From an uncultured Bacilli bacterium (GTDB lineage Bacteria > Bacillota_I > Bacilli_A > RF39 > UBA660), in assembly GCA_947593275.1 (NCBI GenBank), contig CANQDN010000058.1:1-8247 (forward strand): a DNA stretch of 8,247 nucleotides, read 5' to 3'. Shown here one piece after another: positions 7,363 through 8,247 of the stretch. Each line of letters opens with the position of its first letter. Position 1 is the first letter of the stretch. The notes under the pieces were generated by a model. The model did no database searches. It worked only from the letters and a program-made list of their open reading frames with translations, and was not told the DNA's origin. The position numbers and the translations under genes are program-made.

Positions 7363-8103
7363 ATGGGAAAATTATATTTAACTTGTGGGGATTATATATC
7401 TAATTCTCATGGTATGGATGCTATTGTAAATGCATCAAATAAGTATATGATAAATGGCAGTGGTATTTGTGGTGCTATATATAATGCTTGTGGTATGAAA
7501 CTGTTAGATTATTGTAAGAATAATTATAAAGAATATATGGTTAATGGTGAAGTTCGTATTACTTCTGGTTTTAAATTGAATATGGATGTTATTCATGTAC
7601 TTGCCCCTAAATATTATGAAGAACAAGATCCTATTAATTCTTTAATGAACTGTTATAAAAATTTATTAAATGAAATAAAACAACAACAGTATAAAAAAGT
7701 ATTATTATGCAGTTTAGGTACTGGTGTTCATGGTTATAAGCACGAAGAAGTTGCTCTACCATTGATAAAATTGTTAAATGAATTTTGTAAGACAAATGAT
7801 ATAGAAATTTATTTTAACAATATTTACCCACTATATAAAGATGTTTATTTAAAACATTATTTAGGTATTAATAAATTAGTGTTAAAAAAAGATTTGGAAA
7901 ACTTAGACATTCCAGAAATCAAAAAATATTTAGAATTAAATTGTTTAAATGATATTAATATTAAAGATAAATATAAAAATTTTGTTAAAGATTTAGAATT
8001 AAAAGAATTATGCTTAACACAAAAACTAATATGTTTACAATATACTATTTATAACTTTGATGTTACAAAAGAACAAATAAAGATATTAGTTGAAAGTTTA
8101 TAA
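7363..8103 (+). CDS. Macro-domain protein (ADP-ribose binding or hydrolysis), with helical C-terminal extension
   Basis: The 246-aa protein has an N-terminal macro domain (about 1-160). Hallmarks are GDY at 9-11, DAIVNASN (19-26), the GSGICGAI loop (32-39), the strand VIHVLAPKY, and the second phosphate-binding loop CSLGTGVHGYKHEEVA (116-131). The pattern is closest to MacroD/YmdB-type domains, which bind ADP-ribose and often remove it from proteins or from O-acetyl-ADP-ribose. In those hydrolases the first loop is usually GGGVDGAI; here the catalytic Asp position is Cys36. Residues from about 165 to the end are Leu/Lys-rich, probably helical, and unrecognised. The chosen start lies 1 nt after the stop of the SWIM gene, and its ribosome binding site (TGAGGTG, 7352-7358) lies inside that gene, so the two are tightly coupled. 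An ATG at 7351 overlaps the SWIM gene but has no such site. Confidence 0.85.
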   Translation: MGKLYLTCGDYISNSHGMDAIVNASNKYMINGSGICGAIYNACGMKLLDYCKNNYKEYMVNGEVRITSGFKLNMDVIHVLAPKYYEEQDPINSLMNCYKNLLNEIKQQQYKKVLLCSLGTGVHGYKHEEVALPLIKLLNEFCKTNDIEIYFNNIYPLYKDVYLKHYLGINKLVLKKDLENLDIPEIKKYLELNCLNDINIKDKYKNFVKDLELKELCLTQKLICLQYTIYNFDVTKEQIKILVESL

Positions 8104-8206
8104 TTCTTTTTTTCTTTAAATTACTTTGGAAATCTTTATTACAACTGTTTAAGATAACTAAAATTTATGCTATAACCCGAGTTTGACAGATGAAGAAAAG
8201 AAAAAA
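8104..8206. other. Noncoding tail with a short gene-end-like open frame
   Basis: After the macro gene stop there is T-rich DNA without a clear hairpin. At 8162-8212 a short plus-strand frame reads NLCYNPSLTDEEKKKV and stops at TAA 8210-8212, directly at the terminator below. It has no start codon and is preceded by a stop at 8159-8161. It looks like the end of a gene whose body is missing, but 16 codons are too few to prove it. Confidence 0.25.
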
Positions 8207-8240
8207 GTTTAATTTCTATTGAAATTAGGCTTTTCTTTTT
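8207..8240 (+). terminator. Intrinsic terminator at the right edge
   Basis: The stem GTTTAATTTC (8207-8216) pairs with GAAATTAGGC (8221-8230) around the loop TATT, with two G-U pairs, then TTTTCTTTTT follows. The A/G-rich run at 8196-8206 can extend the stem against the T tract. It can end transcripts from the SWIM-macro operon, about 100 nt downstream of the macro stop. Confidence 0.7.
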
Positions 8241-8247
8241 ATGCAAA

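Noticed and set aside
6321..8103. A DarTG-type toxin-antitoxin pair
   Set aside because: The first gene has a SWIM finger and shows no DarT-like ADP-ribosyltransferase motifs, so the name cannot be supported.
5289..8136. AATCTT at 5289-5294 and again at 8131-8136 as a target-site duplication around the inserted segment
   Set aside because: A 6-bp match is expected by chance in such A+T-rich DNA, and joining the flanks there gives a stop within a few codons and does not restore the penicillin-binding protein.
8183..8213. Perfect TTGACA (8183-8188) as a -35 with TTTAAT at 8208-8213 as -10
   Set aside because: The spacer would be 19 nt, the -10 lies within the terminator stem, and transcription would start inside that hairpin with no gene following.

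Overview
The window looks like chromosomal DNA from a low-G+C Bacillota of the Bacilli / Erysipelotrichia / RF39 type. EzrA is a Bacilli-type division protein, SpoIVB and a SpoVD-like penicillin-binding protein are endospore-lineage proteins, and the 5'-cut gene at the left edge ends in the 'GLRPVINL' signature common in secreted proteins of uncultured gut Bacilli. Codon use is very A+T rich. Tryptophan is encoded by TGG and ezrA stops at TGA, so the standard bacterial code fits.

Left part (1-5297) is an ordinary chromosomal neighbourhood. It starts with the 3' end of a DUF6273-like surface protein and two back-to-back terminators, one per strand. A leftward spoIVB-type serine protease gene follows. 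A 186-bp divergent intergenic region carries a 3.7-copy 17-bp tandem repeat and the likely ezrA promoter. Rightward ezrA is translationally coupled (ATGA overlap) to an unrecognised 320-codon gene, which ends in a weak terminator. Then comes a class B penicillin-binding protein gene of the SpoVD/FtsI type.

The penicillin-binding protein gene breaks off just after its SxN motif (SCN, 5283-5291). The rest of the transpeptidase domain, including the KTG motif, is absent. The DNA beyond about 5292-5300 continues in another frame as an open stretch of about 300 codons with no plausible start. Its C-terminal half holds two DUF5655-like domains in tandem. Two truncated genes therefore abut: a 5' fragment of spoVD/ftsI and a 3' fragment of a DUF5655-like gene. 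This is either a real recombination or integration boundary or an assembly chimera.

Right part (about 5297-8160) looks accessory. After the DUF5655 remnant and its terminator, a fresh extended -10 promoter drives two tightly packed genes: a 346-aa protein with a SWIM zinc finger and a 246-aa protein with an N-terminal macro domain (ADP-ribose binding or hydrolysis). The start of the second lies 1 nt past the stop of the first. This SWIM-macro pair is the best candidate here for an undescribed system, possibly a defence or toxin-antitoxin-like module built on ADP-ribose. No recombinase, toxin or ADP-ribosyltransferase is visible in the window. The last 85 bases hold a short tail-like open frame and a good terminator.
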